This document shows, in pieces, positions 12,316-24,183 of a stretch of 64,000 bases of DNA. Origin of the DNA: Acridotheres tristis (lineage: Eukaryota > Chordata > Aves > Passeriformes > Sturnidae). Made by a program: the position numbers and the translations under genes. The notes beneath the pieces were generated by a model that worked only from the letters and a program-made list of their open reading frames with translations, ran no database searches and was not told where the DNA came from. How positions within the stretch are numbered: the first letter of the stretch is position 1; the number at the start of each line of letters is the position of its first letter. The DNA lies in the NCBI GenBank assembly GCA_037013685.1, contig CM072889.1, positions 5,093,976-5,157,975 of the forward strand, written 5' to 3'.

Positions 12316-15207
12316 AAGGGTGCAGGAGCTACAGACTACTGACATACAGGGGCATTATGTAATTTCTTTCTTTCTTAACTGCTTCTTATATACTGCCCTA
12401 AGAGAATGAAACCAAGACAGTAGCTTTTACCCTTGCTGCCTGTTTGGCTCTCTTTTTTTTCTCTCATTTTCTTGTTCTGAGATAAGAAAAAAAGAGATCA
12501 TTGAATATTCCAGTGTGGAAAGGGCTGAAAACTCCCTTTTAGCTTACATGGAAGAAAAAAAACCAAACCAACAAACCTGTTGACGATATGCAAAAAAAAG
12601 AAGAAGGCTTTGATCAGACAAAAAGACAAAAAAAAAGTCCTCAGGCATCTAGAGAACCTGCCTTGAAACTGGGAACTCCACTGCAGCACATAGAACCACC
12701 TTCTCTTCATCGAACCCTTCCTACCAGTCACAGTTTTGAGGGAGTGTGCAGCCACAAGCACAGCTTTTCTGTAGGCAAGCAAGTTCCTTTTTGCCAGTAG
12801 TAGCATATTAACTCCACACTTACTCATCCCAAAATTCTGTTTTTCTCCAGTTTTAATAAGACAGAGAGAATGTATAGACAACATGTTCTAATCACTTGTA
12901 CTTCATTATGGCTTTTGTTGAATGACAAAGATAACTCATTTAATATGTTTTATTCTCAAAAGAAAGTGTACTGTAATCAATATTTCAGATGTTTCAAACT
13001 TAAGAGAGTTATGGTTCTTGTTTTGAAAACATGAGGCAGTATTGGAGAAATTAAATTAAATTGCTCAGCGTTTTAGGTTTTTTATAATGGCAGCAGAACA
13101 CCTCAGGCTTTAAAAGGTTCCATAAAGAGTGCTATGTTTTTTCAGCACAATTATAATTAAGGCTGATGGATTACTAGGGAGGAAAAGAATAGTAAATTTT
13201 CTGCATAATTTTTAGAGTTTGGATAGAAACTGAAAAACATTTAAACACCTACGCATGGAAAAAGCAGGCCAGGGAGCTCTTTTTCCACTACATAAATCCT
13301 TCTTGACCTTTGAAAACAAATATAAATAATCTTCTAAGAATTTTTTGTGTTACTTTTCTCTGGACTTGAGATTGAGCCATCCACTTGCTTTAGCACAGCT
13401 GTGACCTCTGGTATTGTCACTTACTAGGGTGGGCTGTGTTTGAGGTTTTGCCTGAATCCTCACTGCTGGCTGGTAAAGGAAACCTCCAGAGCTGCTGTCG
13501 TGGAGAGATGTGGCTTTGGAGACTTGGCAGTCAGGCTTCATTTATGATCCCCACCATATTTTTATTGGAAATTTCCCTAGTCAGGGGTAATTTTCAAGCA
13601 TGATCTCTCCTCTGTTCACAGTTATAAAGGAAAATAAAGGAGTCAAAAGAACATGCTCCAAAATATTGCCTAAATATAGACCAGTTTTTATAGCGCCACA
13701 AATTTACTCAAAGTTTGTATGGATTTAGGTCAATTCCATGGGATTCTCAAATATTCTTAGAAGATAAATATCTGAACCTGCACAAGGCAGAGAGAATTAC
13801 TGCATACACACATTCAGAAGTGTGTTTTCTGCTTGAGCTTTAGTTTGTTAGTATTTTTGGCTGGATGAAAGCTGCTTCTGCTGTGTAGTTTGTGTGTATT
13901 TTAAAGTATTTTGCTCTAGTTCCTGATGAGTCCTCAAGAGCAAATAGTCTGAAGTCTTGATATTTAGCACATGTTGGAAGTTCTTTGTTTCCCCAAGTGA
14001 TTTTCAGCTTGCTCTGAGGTGTTAGCCACACATTCATGGCCACAGCTATCCTTGAAGAAGGGGAAACCCCACATTTTTCTCTTTATAAAGTGTATTTTTT
14101 TTGTCTTCATTTTTCAGTAGTAAAACTGGTGTTGTATAAGGATTTAGAGCTAGATTTGTAGGAAGAGACATTTATGTGATCTGATATGTTTGTAGTGTTA
14201 ATGCAAGACTCTGAAGAGGGATATAAATAAAATATGTATATACCTGCACCATTTTAGTTTTTATGAATTATTCTATTCCATTGTGCTAAGTTTTGTTAGG
14301 AATATTACAGATGAGAAAACCATAGAAGTGTATGACTAAAAGTACCTAAAAATGGTGTATCACCATGTATGGAAATAAAAACACCTCATGGACTTTTCTA
14401 CTTAGCAGGAAGGAGCTTAAGCCAAGTATTGATGACTGTAGAACTACCAGGGGTTTTCACCATTCTTTCTCCAATGAGAAAGTCAGTTGTGACTTTCTAA
14501 GAATGTAGATACATGCATTGATTGTCATATTCCACAATTAATGGAATGGAAAGAGCTATGGAGTGGAAGAATTTATTCAATACTTATTACCCCTACTAAG
14601 GCTATATTTTAGCAACGTGAATGTTTTAATTCATACGAGATGAGTGCTCCTCTCTTTTGAAAAAATCATAGATCAAATAATGTGCATATTAAACAACTTT
14701 TAATAACATTGACATCAGTGCAATTCATCAGCTCCGAGTTCCATATGTGCCAATTCATCAAAACAACAATCTTGTCAGGTACTGTCTAATAAACAATTTT
14801 TTCTGCATCCAGCATTTCTGAAGGGCTTGTGAGGTACCCTGACTATTCATTACTGCTAAAGTTGGGTTAAACCTTTTGTGATCTTGAACAGAATTGTAGC
14901 TTATTGGGTCATTTCTATTTTTTTTAAACCTTCATAAGAGCAAAATTTACATATTTCGTTTCATTTATTACTGACAAAATGAAAGATAATTACTTGTAGC
15001 ATCATCTTGTGAGCAACTTGTACTGATAAATGTCATGCTATTGATCTGTGAATTCCTTTCTCTATAATAATAGTAAAGATTTAATAGTAATTTTTGGAAT
15101 CAAATTTTTTTCTTATATTCCTGGGTCAGCAACATAGGATTTAGGAAATGGAGTTTAAAGTCTTACTGTCACTTTGAGACAGACACTTAAAATGTTGGGT
15201 AAATAAA

Positions 15208-15237
15208 CCCTTTCAACCCAAACCATTCTATGATGAT
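15208..15237 (+). mobile_element. CR1 3'-terminal remnant, plus orientation
   Basis: The segment ccctttcaacccaaaccatt followed by ctatgatgat matches the terminal motif of avian CR1 elements in sense orientation. Only about 30 bp are recognisable; the upstream sequence is not CR1-like to my eye. It abuts a second remnant in the opposite orientation at 15241. Confidence 0.6.
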
Positions 15238-15240
15238 AAA

Positions 15241-15285
15241 AGACCTTAAATATCATCTAATTCTAACCCTGTTGGAATGAGGGTT
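15241..15285 (-). mobile_element. CR1 3'-terminal remnant, minus orientation
   Basis: The segment agaccttaaatatcatctaa followed by ttctaaccct is a close match to the reverse complement of the CR1 near-terminal motif (gttggaa...gatgatctttaaggtc in sense). It lies immediately beside a sense-oriented terminus, so the two 3' ends face each other. Similarity fades after about 15285. Confidence 0.55.
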
Positions 15286-16054
15286 TAATATGCTGGCACA
15301 CTTTTTTGGTGAAATATCATTTTTCCAGTGGAAAAAATACTAAATTACTCTGATCACCTCTGCATAATAAGCTTTATAATGTGGTTTGGGAAAGGCACGT
15401 AAATAAATAAAATATGAAAGCGATGCTCAGCTCCTATTGAATTGGAATTAATTGGGCAAGTTGGTGCTTCAATAAATTGTAGTGTGGGGATATGAAATGT
15501 GCTTGAGAGTACTCATCAAACTGCAAGTGGTACCTTCAAATCTTGAAAAGCTGTGTGAGTGATTCATGTCCACCTAACATAAAGAACTACTCCAACAACA
15601 GCTTCTTTTTTTGTTATTTCGAATTCTTGAAAATTAGTTGCAATAATCTGAGTATTTAAAAGAAGTAGAATATCTGGTTTTGCTCTTTTGAGTAAAATAA
15701 AAATGTTTCCTTTCTATTCCAAATATTTGAAGGCTTATTTATTCTACAAGAGCACTAAAAGGAAATTTAGATAGGGAAGTCCTGCTTCATTTCGAAAAAC
15801 AAATATTTTATTTTAGAAGTATGGGAATATATTTTTTGGCTCCTTTAGTTTCTAAACTTTGTGAATTTGGCTGGAATGCTTGGTAGATGTTAATGTTGCC
15901 AAAAAAGCATTTCTGTGAGTCAGAGAGGAATCCCTGATCAGCCCTCGTGCTCTATTGGTGCTGATGGCACTGCACCAGACCTGGGATCGGTTCTTCACAA
16001 ACTCACTTCGTGCATCAGGCCTGTTCCTGTCACTAGTGTTACGCCTCTAGGTGA

Positions 16055-16120
16055 ACAATTAGCAATTAATTAACTGCTTTGGCACAGGACAGCCATTAAA
16101 CAGCTTTTATTTGTTGTGAT
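16055..16120. promoter_or_regulatory. Possible enhancer core rich in homeodomain motifs
   Basis: Within about 65 bases there are caattagcaattaattaact (several TAATTA-type cores and a TTAATTAA palindrome), ttggcacagga, ccattaaacagc and ttttatttgttgt. The last two resemble homeodomain and forkhead sites. Such clusters typify deeply conserved developmental enhancers. I cannot show conservation from this sequence alone. Confidence 0.2.
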
Positions 16121-16640
16121 AGAGTGCGGGTGTGTTGAGGGAGCAGCATGGGACTGGGAAGGGGCAGCCTCACAGCTCCTGTTCCTCTCACCCTTCCCCT
16201 GGTCATCCCTGGTCATCATTGGTCCTGCACTTGGAAGCAAAATCAGATTTCCTGCAGCAATTGAGAAAACTCTGCAGCATGCAGGACGGCACACAGGCAA
16301 TTCAAACCATCTCCATCCAATTGCAGGTGACATTTTCATGAGCTCAACAGCTTCTGGGCATTGATTAGGAAATGACTACTGGAAAAAAAAGGTCATGTCA
16401 TCTCATAGTTCTACAGATGTGGCACTTAATATGCCTTTTTTTTTTTTTTTCCCCAGCCTGCCTTAGTAATCATATGGCAGCTAATAAAGTTTTGTCATTT
16501 AGGACATTATTTGTGTAAGTGGTGGGGTACTTCTAGTGGCATCCAAGGAAGATCTTGTTGTGGGGCTGTCTAAACTAAATAAATTCACAAATCTAGATTT
16601 ATACGGCACTACATAAAGTGGACATTATATAAATTACTTA

Positions 16641-16744
16641 TATGAAAAAACCGCTAAAATTTTGTATTAGTAATTCCTACCTCAGTTCAAAATATGAAAA
16701 AACCGCTAAAATTTTGTATTTGTAATTCCTACCTCTGTTCAAAA
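16641..16744 (+). repeat. 52-bp tandem duplication
   Basis: The unit beginning tatgaaaaaaccgctaaaat is present at 16641-16692 and again at 16693-16744. The two copies differ at only two positions (tattag versus tatttg, ctcag versus ctctg), so the duplication is relatively recent. It does not resemble a known transposon and has no coding potential. Confidence 0.95.
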
Positions 16745-16764
16745 GACAATTTTACTGAACATTG

Positions 16765-16789
16765 ATTTGCATGTATGCATTGATTGCAT
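16765..16789. promoter_or_regulatory. Cluster of POU/octamer-like words
   Basis: An exact octamer-type ATTTGCAT (16765-16772) is followed by tatgcat and attgcat within 25 bases, just downstream of the 52-bp tandem duplication. It is motif evidence only. Confidence 0.2.
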
Positions 16790-19700
16790 GTAAAGTGTAG
16801 TAAATCTTGAGTATAAGAACAATATAAACATAAATAAATTGAGACGGGTGCAAATGGATCATTTCTCTGTAGCTTTCTGTGCATTTATTAAAATCATACT
16901 TGGGAATTACCCATCACGTTGATCAAAAAATGTGGAAGTGTGATGTTTTTCATTAGTTGCAGCTTTATAAAACTGGCAACTTTTTCTGTTTCTTCCTCAT
17001 CCAAATTCTGATTTAAGATTTGCCATGAGTAACTCACAGGAACAGTTGTTACAGAGTTCTGAGCACAAGAGTATTGTTTCATTACCCCTTCCAGTTAAGA
17101 AATATTCCATCTCAAAGCCCTCTGCAACTGCTAATTATTCAGCATGTCTCTGGGAAGCACTTTAGCACTGATCCCAGTTTACATCCGAGGCAACAGACCC
17201 TGCTCAGATCTCGACTCTGAGCTGCTCAGCAGGAATTCAAGTAGGATCCTGAGTGATTCTTCCCACCACAGGGGAGGCAGCTGCTGTCCTGCCTCCCAAA
17301 GCCAAAAATAAAATCGGTATAGGGATTTGAACTTTGGGCTCCTGCAAATGCTGATTTTGTTCTGCAGCTCCTTGGCTATTCAGGTCTGCCACACACTCAT
17401 AGAAGCTGCTCTAATTCAAATAAATAAATATTAATTAGAGCAGAGCCAGGCAGCCACAGCCAAGCAGTTTGGTGTGAATAAACCCACATTTCCTTGTCTA
17501 GAAAATGTATTCCAAGTAGGAAGCTTTCTGTTGAATTAAAAAATAGTCTGATTACCTAAATATAAATTAAAACCTATATGAAATATCTAAAAGAGGAAAA
17601 CAGTATTTGCAGTTCATTTCTGATCAGCTGTAAAGCACCTGTAACTTTGTTCTCAGGGTTTTGTGTTCCTCATGTAAATTTACAAAATCAAGGAGAAGGC
17701 AGTTTGAGGAGCAACAAAATACACAACCCACTGAAAAGGCAAGCAGCTGTGGAGCAATATTGGAGAAATAATTTGTGAATTTTCTGTAGTCCTTGTATGG
17801 TTTTAAGTAAATTCTGTTGACTGTTCTTCGTAGCTGGCAGCTTGAAAAAAGGGTAAATGAGAAAGCAGTCTTCTAAAAAAAGAGCAATAGAAAATATTTC
17901 TTTAAAACAAATTGCTTCTTTAATCAAACTAATCTGTTTTGATGTCTTTTGCTTGGATTTTTGCTTTATTATTTTCTAGCTGTGTTCCAAAAAAGTGCGA
18001 GCTGTTCTGCAGTGTTAGGTTTTGCAGGGAGCAGGAGGTTTTGTCTAGAGAGGGAAATCTAGAGAGCATCCCAGTTCAGGCTCCATTTCTGACAAGGGAC
18101 TCCTCTCTGAGCAGGAGGGTGTTGAGTGCTCCCAGGGCATCCTGACTGAGCAGCAATAGAGGCATCCTTGGTGATATTCTGCCATTTTCTCCTTGTAAAA
18201 CACCCATTCATGGGTGTTCGTGGGGAAAAGGAAGTCTGATTAATTTTCCATTGTGCTAATAGAGCTGTCACCCTCTTCTGTTTTGATATCTTGAAAATGG
18301 AAATTTTAGGATTTTGCTTGAAATCAGTTTTTATCTATGAAGGCAAGGTAATTCTTACTTAAAATATACAAAGGAATATCATTAAATGAACATAAAATAT
18401 TGAAAACAAACCATCCACATGAGTCATAGATCTTTTTCCCCTAATTTCAGCCTATGAAATATTTTTAATATTTAGTATTTCCTTTCCCCTCTTAGATGGG
18501 GGATGAGGGGGACAAGAAATTTAAAACTTTCCAAAGTTTCCAAGAAACTTTAAACTTTCTAATAATTTTCAGTTTATTTCAGAAGAGTAAGAGCTTTTTA
18601 TTTGCTGATTAATTCAGCAGTGGGAACAGCCCAGGGTTCATCTTCTGTAGTTTTGAACTGAATTGTCCGTTTGAAGTACTTAGAGAGGGAATTTTGGGAT
18701 ACTAAGCACTGATTCTCAGCCCTGCTGGAGTGTTTGAGGTTAGGTGGGGCTGGTGCACACTCTCTTTATCCTCTTGCTTAGCCAGACACGGCAGTGGGAT
18801 GGAGGCAGCATTTTCAAGTCCAGCCTCTGTGGTACCAAACTGTCAAGGGTAAGACATCAAGGCAGAGCTAAACTTGCTGTGGGAATGAGGAGCCTGGGCC
18901 ATTTCACTGTCACTAGATTTCTTAGTTCATCTGCAGCACAACTGAAAGACTGCAGTTGTTCTATAGTTGGGTTTCTTGCTTATTAATCCTGGGTACTTAT
19001 AAGCTTACTTAAACTTCTGTGCATATCATAAACTGTTCATGAGCTTAAAGCAGATGAAGGCTCAGACCTTTTATACCATGGTGCCAAAGCAATGCTTCAT
19101 TTCCGTGCTAAACTAACTGAAAACGGAAACAATTCTCCATGTGGCTGCCTCAACAATCCCGAGTTATTTTACACCCTGTTCAAAAAAGAAAAAGATTATT
19201 GACTACTGAAGTTGCAGAAATCTCAGAAAATATGCCTGTGTGAGAAAGTGCAACTTATCACAAAGGCTGCATATTTCTCCTCCTTGAATACAAACACACA
19301 TTTATGTTTTTGTGTGTCTCACTGCTGTATAACTTCTAAAATGTCAGATAATGTGGTGCTTAATTTCCAACATAACATTAAGCGTTTCCATTAGACCTAG
19401 GCAAGCAGGAAAAACAGTGGACTTTGTAGATTAATTTAACACTAAATTTTGAAAGTCCTGAATATTTACCTGGCTGATACCAAGAAGAAAAATTTGGAAT
19501 GGTTTATGGGTGTTTATAAAGTCCTTCCTGGAGATGATGAAATGTCAGTTACAGCTTTTGTTGTAGGTTCATCTTGTGAACTTTAACTGCTCTCATACCT
19601 GCTGTCTCTTTCACACAGACAGCAATTCTTTTTACTCCATACGTCCCATAAAAGAACCATATTACCCCACCTCCCCCCAGAAAACAACTTCAAAGGGTTT

Positions 19701-22020
19701 GTTTCTGGCCAAATCCATATTTTCCCAGAGACCTGGCAAAACTTTCAGTCTCTTTGTGCAACTTCTGTGATGAAGGTCTTGGCATCTCTGATTCAGCTTA
19801 TAGTCCTCGCTGAATAAATTTTGTAAGGGAGTCTGACCATTTCAGTTTTAGAGTAGAGTAGATTTGGGTGTCATTCTTTATTCTGGTACTTTAATATAAC
19901 CTGCAGCAAACAGACCTAACTTGGAAAGCAGCTTGGAGCTAGTCCAGAGACAAACAGTGAAATCTGGGCCTGTTCTTTCTGAGGGCTGGTTTGTTTGTAA
20001 GCTCTTTGGTGCAATTTTGATTGCCCATGGAGATGAAAACCACTAACTTTTGGAGTTTTTCCCAGAAAATAGGTGGTTTGGTTTTTCCCCCTCTGTTTGG
20101 GCAAGAAGATGTCGAAATTTCATTGATTTAATACACCAAGTGTTCAGCTCACTCCTCTGAGTGTGATATAATAATCCACCAACACAAGCAGAGATGTTCA
20201 CCTCTGGGCAAATGCTCCATCTTTTATCCTATGATGCCAGTCTCTCTGCAGTGATATAATCATTTAATAGCTGCTGTCGTCAAGCAGGTAGGCTTTTAAC
20301 AGTCCACGGGTTGCTGGCATGAATTTGGCATTTCTATTTCATTTATAGTTTCATCCTCCATGATTGGTCTTATCAACCTCTTGTCCTGTGGAGAAAAATC
20401 TCTTCAGCTGAAGCTTTGATGGTCTTATTTGTCCAAATTTGCACTTCTGTCAGACTCTTGGCTGCAGCTCTATATTTCATACGTGAGGCTGTTATGATCC
20501 ATTTAAATGCCTATGGGGATCTCAACAAGCTTTTTGAAAAGATTAATGACTTAGCTGTAGTTTTTATGATAGTGTTTCCAGAGAAATGCCTGCATACCTA
20601 ATCAGGTTGTTTCTACAAGCCAAAATTTGCATTGCTCACCATACAAGACAAATACATAGAGTTTAACCACAAAACATCTGAAGGTTTACTGCCCATTTTC
20701 ATCTGTGGAGATCACTTTTGCAGAAGAAAAGGTAGACAAGTAAGGAAAAAGGGAAATAAGAATTCAACACCTTCAAAATGACAGCAGAGGAAGAATAGGG
20801 ATATAAGGAATTCTGTATTTTTGAATCTTGTACCATATGGATATACCTTTGTAAGGCTGTTATTGCCAACAGTCGTGTTTTTATTTGGACATGACTCTTA
20901 ATAGGGGTAATTCAAATTAGTGTTGGAGCTTGCATAACATTTATTCAAGATTGATGTGAATGTTTATAAAAAGATTAACTGAATCATTAGCTAAATTGCA
21001 TTTCCTAATGAAATCACCAAACAGCAGGCTGGAAGGAGAGGTTATGTTTGCGCTTTTGTTAAACCCTTGACCTAGCAGAGCGCAAGTTTTAAAGTGCATT
21101 TGAAATTTCTGCAATTAAAGCATTTTATGAGTGGTTGTTAAACGCTTATCAACCAGGAATCGTCCACATACCACAAATGTTTTTGGTTAAAATTTGACTA
21201 GTATCTGTTCTGCTTTTCAAAATGTGAAGTGTTTGCCTGGCGTGAATCATCTTCATTTATTGTGAAGTCGAGTGACTGAGTGTGACAACACCTTCATTTA
21301 TGAGTGGTACTTGGCTAATAAGATCAGACTTCTGGTCTTTACTTTCTTTAGATTTGTCTCTTTTGTGCTACATATTAGGAAAGGCAATAATTTAAATGAG
21401 TTTTTTTTTTCAAATTGTGGTAAGCTTAATAGGTAGTTTCTATTCTAGCACTTCTTTAAACCTATTCTACAGGTGTATTCCTGTAGGACTAGTAGACAAA
21501 CCAGAAATTCGAAAATTGAAAATTTAACATAAAAGGAAACTTACAAGGGAAAATAATAATTTTAGACACTGTCATCATGTATTGCCATCACCTTAAGTCT
21601 ATGTAAATGCGAGTAAAATCTCTCCTCCTAAATTAACATGTGTTAGAAAAAATGCCTACATTTTCAAATAAATGCAGAAGCAGCAATCCTGATTGTTCAG
21701 ATATAAAACAGAGCAGAACAGATGCATGATTCTGTGGCATATATTGCTTTTTTCCTAAACAGACATTTATTTTTATAAAATATATAGTGACTTTTACCGT
21801 AATTTCCTTGTTGCTTCAGAAGAAAAAATGAGAAATGATAATATTAGCTATTGAGGACGTCTTCCAATATTTTCAGAGAAAATCTGTTTGGAACACAACA
21901 CGTTGTTTGACTCTAGATGCTATACATCTGTTGTTTGATTTTCTGTTAGGAACATTAGATGGTACAGAGAAGAGAATTATGATAATAGGCTCTCTGGTGA
22001 TGTTGCAAGCCTCTCTTCAC
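16790..22020. other. Non-coding AT-rich sequence
   Basis: There is an (AAAT)n stretch at 17419-17432. Frames such as 20416-20601 have an acceptor-like tract upstream but no convincing donor. A mixed-composition stretch at 20920-21180 with several taatga/ttaaa words could be regulatory but is not demonstrable. Confidence 0.55.
18782..18848 (+). other. Exon-like segment, 67 bases
   Basis: The strong pyrimidine tract ctctctttatcctcttgctt with AG at 18780-18781 leads into a short open frame (QTRQWDGGSIFKSSLCGTKL) and a TCAAGG|gtaaga donor. The leucine-rich 'leader' that appears upstream in the same frame is just the translated pyrimidine tract, so it should not be called a signal peptide. No family is recognised. 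Confidence 0.14.
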
Positions 22021-24128
22021 AAATGCTGACTGTGCCTGGCTTAAGAGTTTGTCAGAGGATGACCAGACAAACAGGAAGGTGGCTCTGCCAGGAACTGTGG
22101 AATCCTGTTAACTCTGGAACCTGCTCCAGTTCACAGGCAGAACACCTCTGTACAGCCATGCAATTTGCCCAGGGCACCCTTCTGCCAGGCCAGAGTGTTG
22201 GTGTGGAAATCACGGCAGAGACTCCTCGGAGCTCTTGCTAAATGTCACAGGTGTCACATCTGCCAGGGACACTGCAGACCTGGACACCACCACCAGCCTG
22301 AGGAAGGGGCTTTAATCCTCTCAAGGATTCTCCAGCCTATTTCCCATTGATGTGAGGATTGGTACTGAGTGCTGGGAGTTTCCTGGCAGTTATCCCACTG
22401 TAGATATGGAATTCTGCTAAGATCTGTGGAAAGCAGAGCTCCTTTCTTCTGACAGCTGTTGAGTGAAAGACATTCTCTGAAGGCCCCTGACCTGAGAATT
22501 TTCATATAATCTGTGTCAAAGCTGATGCTTCCATCAGCTGGAAGAGAGATGATTTTTCAAGGCAGGTATTTTCTTATTTTAGTCTTATAGGGCTTATTTT
22601 AGGATGGCCATGGTTTCCTTTTGTTTTGCATGTGTCAGTATGCACAACTTACTAATTGTGGTCCTTAGCATAGTTGTTAATCTGAGTGCTAAACTGCATG
22701 CAGTAAAAAGCTGTATTATTCACCAAGATGCTGCCAAAGTAATACAAACTTGATTTTTCTCCTTACGTGAGTTTTACATTAGGCTACATTTCTAGTTATT
22801 CTGATTTGTAATTTTATCAAGAGATTTTCTGTGCTGAAACACAGTGTAAATTTACAAAAGCAAAAGAAGGAGTGCACAGATTTACTTCTCACAGTCTGGA
22901 GAGTAAATTAAGAGTATTTGGCGTTGAACCTTTTGCATTATTTATCTTTTTTTTTTGGAGGAGGGTGAGGGGGAGAACAAGGAAAAGACTAAAACTGTTT
23001 TCCTTATTCCTAACACTTTGTTAGTTGTGTGTTTCTCCTTCAGGGTTACCATGGTGATAAGAGTAATGTTAAGGCTTGGCTAGGCAGGTGCTGCATTAGG
23101 CTAAAATCATTTATCCTTCTTTTCATCTGCAAAATGCATGGCCAGGAGATGAATGGCATCATTTAGAGCACTCACCCCTCTGACAGGCTGCTTGTAGGCT
23201 CAGCCCCAAGAGTTCACATTTAAGCATGAGTAGAAGTTTTTCAGGCGTAAGATGTACTGCAAAAGGAAGATGGCTTTCAAAAATATATCCAAAATTATAA
23301 GTATGTTCCTAGAATCAATAATTCAGGAGCAGCAACAATAAAAGCCTCAGCTCTACCCTATCTGCTCAAGAAAAAAATAGAGAGTGGAGAATATTCAGGC
23401 AGAGGAAGCTGAATGATTTCTTTTTTTAGTGGTTTGGACTCTGTTACTTCAATGCCTCATTAGCTCTGCAAGGCAGGGCTCTCCCAGCTGCCAGGCTGTT
23501 TCACAGGCTTCATGCTAACTCTGATGAAGCTGCTGTTGTGTTGTGTTGGCTGGCTCAGGTGTCTCTCCTCAGCTTTCTCTGATGCACTGACTGTTCTGAG
23601 CAATGGTGCTGATATGCTACAGAGGAACCACAGCCACACATTCCTATGAAGAGCAGCCTTGAGAAGACTTCAAATTACCCTTTTTCTTTTGTTTTTCTTA
23701 TTCTTCCCCCATCCTGTGCTCCAGGGAAGTAATTTTTCTCTTCATCAGGCAGGTGCTTGCTTATCCTGGTCTCAAAGATCTTCAGAAGACACCTATAGCA
23801 AACTTAAAAATCTAGCCTGGAATTTACTCTTCCTGTTTTGACTTCCTCTTTGAAATATAACTCTTAATTTAACTTAATATGCACATATATCATCAATACT
23901 AATAATTTGTATCAAATTAGAATGCATAATTTGGTTATTCCAGCACCCTTATTCCAACCCACCCCCCCAAAAAAATTAGTACATAATATTTTAATTTTAC
24001 TCTCAAGCAAACTGTGAGGTTTGTAGATTCATATAGTATGGGTTCTTAATTTAATTGTTGAAAAACTAATTGCATATATTCCTCTTAAGCAAAAGTGAAA
24101 AACTATTATCTTTTGGTCTCCTTCCTAG

Positions 24129-24183
24129 GTTTGTTTATTTATGGCAGATGCACTTAATGGATATTTCTAATGCCTTTTATGCA
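24129..24183 (+). other. Exon-like segment, 55 bases
   Basis: A strong acceptor (cttttggtctccttcctag) is followed 55 bases later by a consensus gtaagt. One frame is open (FVYLWQMHLMDISNAFYA). It is very short, the GCA|gtaagt exon end is atypical, and no family is recognised. Confidence 0.12.

Larger units (their letters stand above)
8061..15207. other. Non-coding AT-rich sequence
   Basis: It holds the hairpin at 10935 and the 31-bp duplication at 12254, listed separately. The 128-codon minus-strand frame at 12498-12884 runs through A-rich plus-strand sequence (12580-12640) and encodes a phenylalanine-rich stretch typical of poly-A read in reverse. It shows no family features. Confidence 0.6.

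Noticed and set aside
12498..12884. 128-codon minus-strand frame
   Set aside because: It includes reverse-read A-runs giving poly-Phe; no domain, and no convincing splice sites.
18744..18986. Apparent signal-peptide protein (leucine-rich start)
   Set aside because: The leader is the translated pyrimidine tract of a splice-acceptor-like site, and the presumed start is GTG rather than ATG.
22021..22340. GC-richer stretch as a possible coding exon cluster
   Set aside because: Frames on both strands and no recognisable peptide; splice contexts are not consistent with one frame.
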